Positions 14,879-15,022 of a stretch of 15,022 nt of DNA are shown piece by piece. Source of the DNA: Lachnospiraceae bacterium UBA6987 (GTDB lineage: Bacteria; Bacillota; Clostridia; Lachnospirales; Lachnospiraceae); assembly GCA_002449955.1 (NCBI GenBank), contig DJYD01000052.1, positions 1 to 15,022 of the forward strand. Reading direction: 5' to 3'. Below the pieces are notes generated by a model that worked only from the letters and a program-made list of their open reading frames with translations, had not been told where the DNA came from and made no database searches. Made by a program: the position numbers and the translations under genes. Every line of letters begins with the position of its first letter. The stretch's first letter is position 1.

Positions 14879-15022
14879 TCAAGAGGTGGATGCCATTCTG
14901 TACTTTACAGGTGGCATCCACTTTGTTTTTGCCTGGATGCGCTCGTTGTTGTAGTAGTCAATGTATTCAGCTATGGCTGCAGAGAACTCCTCATAGGTTC
15001 GGAAGTCTTTCTCGCACCCATA
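14879..15022 (-). CDS. IS3-family transposase, C-terminal fragment (cut by window edge)
   Basis: The last 47 residues of an IS3-family OrfB (DDE/rve integrase fold) are visible, open at the window edge. The segment EKDFRTYEEFSAAIAEYIDYY followed by NNERIQAKTKWMPPVKYR is the conserved C-terminus of IS150-type transposases (YIxYYNNERIQxKLxxxxPxxYR). The catalytic DDE residues lie upstream, outside the window, so activity cannot be judged. The stop is a TGA at 14879-14881. Over 14886-14921 the same DNA forms the arms of a hairpin terminator facing the other way. Confidence 0.88.
   Translation of the reverse strand, partial: YGCEKDFRTYEEFSAAIAEYIDYYNNERIQAKTKWMPPVKYRMASTS
14886..14930 (+). terminator. 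Terminator hairpin inside the IS element, facing inward
   Basis: GTGGATGCCA (14886-14895) pairs perfectly with TGGCATCCAC (14912-14921). Within the loop CTGTA pairs with TACAG, making a long hairpin. TTTGTTTTT (14922-14930) follows on the plus strand. It would stop transcription entering the element from the M42-SDR-YcxB operon. Confidence 0.8.

Larger units (their letters stand above)
14839..15022 (-). mobile_element. IS3-family (IS150-like) insertion sequence, right end only
   Basis: The window ends inside an insertion sequence. A transposase C-terminus reads on the minus strand and ends at 14879. Beyond it, a sequence beginning TGTACCCAG and ending TGGACACA (14839-14860) looks like an IS3-type terminal inverted repeat with the usual TG tip. 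The other end and the target duplication lie outside the window or cannot be checked. Confidence 0.8.

Overview
The window reads as a chromosomal segment of a low-to-mid GC Bacillota, most likely a gut-type Clostridia (Lachnospiraceae/Oscillospiraceae-like). The basis is a moderately GC-rich sequence, strong AGGAGG-type ribosome binding sites, sigma-A promoters, an AsnA-type asparagine synthetase, an M42 peptidase, a TIR/beta-propeller membrane protein and a short anti-sigma-like N-terminus of a kind I associate with gut Clostridia. The genus cannot be fixed from sequence alone.

Left part (1-4153), ordinary metabolism: a minus-strand LarA-like (DUF2088) nickel-pincer racemase homologue with a near-consensus promoter is divergent from a plus-strand PIG-L/LmbE deacetylase. 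This converges on a minus-strand pair, asnA (aspartate-ammonia ligase) followed 16 bases later by a nitroreductase.

Middle (4154-9501), a surface/signalling operon: a 231-base intergenic region carries back-to-back sigma-A promoters. The plus one drives a 1037-residue protein (cytoplasmic TIR domain, one membrane helix, large predicted extracytoplasmic beta-propeller) and, at 9 bases distance, a 649-residue lipoprotein with YD-like repeats. A hairpin terminator closes the unit.

Next (9604-11710), the most striking locus: an ECF sigma factor gene overlaps by ATGA a gene whose product has a short anti-sigma-like cytoplasmic N-terminus, one membrane helix and a full-length extracytoplasmic serpin domain. 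By position the serpin protein looks like the sigma factor's membrane partner. This suggests, as inference, a protease-sensing sigma switch in which the serpin is the sensor.

Right part (11716-14806): a promoter overlapped by a 30-base imperfect palindrome (candidate operator) drives an M42 aminopeptidase, a short-chain dehydrogenase and a duplicated YcxB-like membrane protein. The window ends inside an IS3-family element (IS150-like transposase tail on the minus strand). Its end lies 33 bases after the last gene, and its own hairpin terminator now probably ends that operon. No stretch over 300 bases lacks a gene; no tRNA, rRNA or CRISPR was seen.
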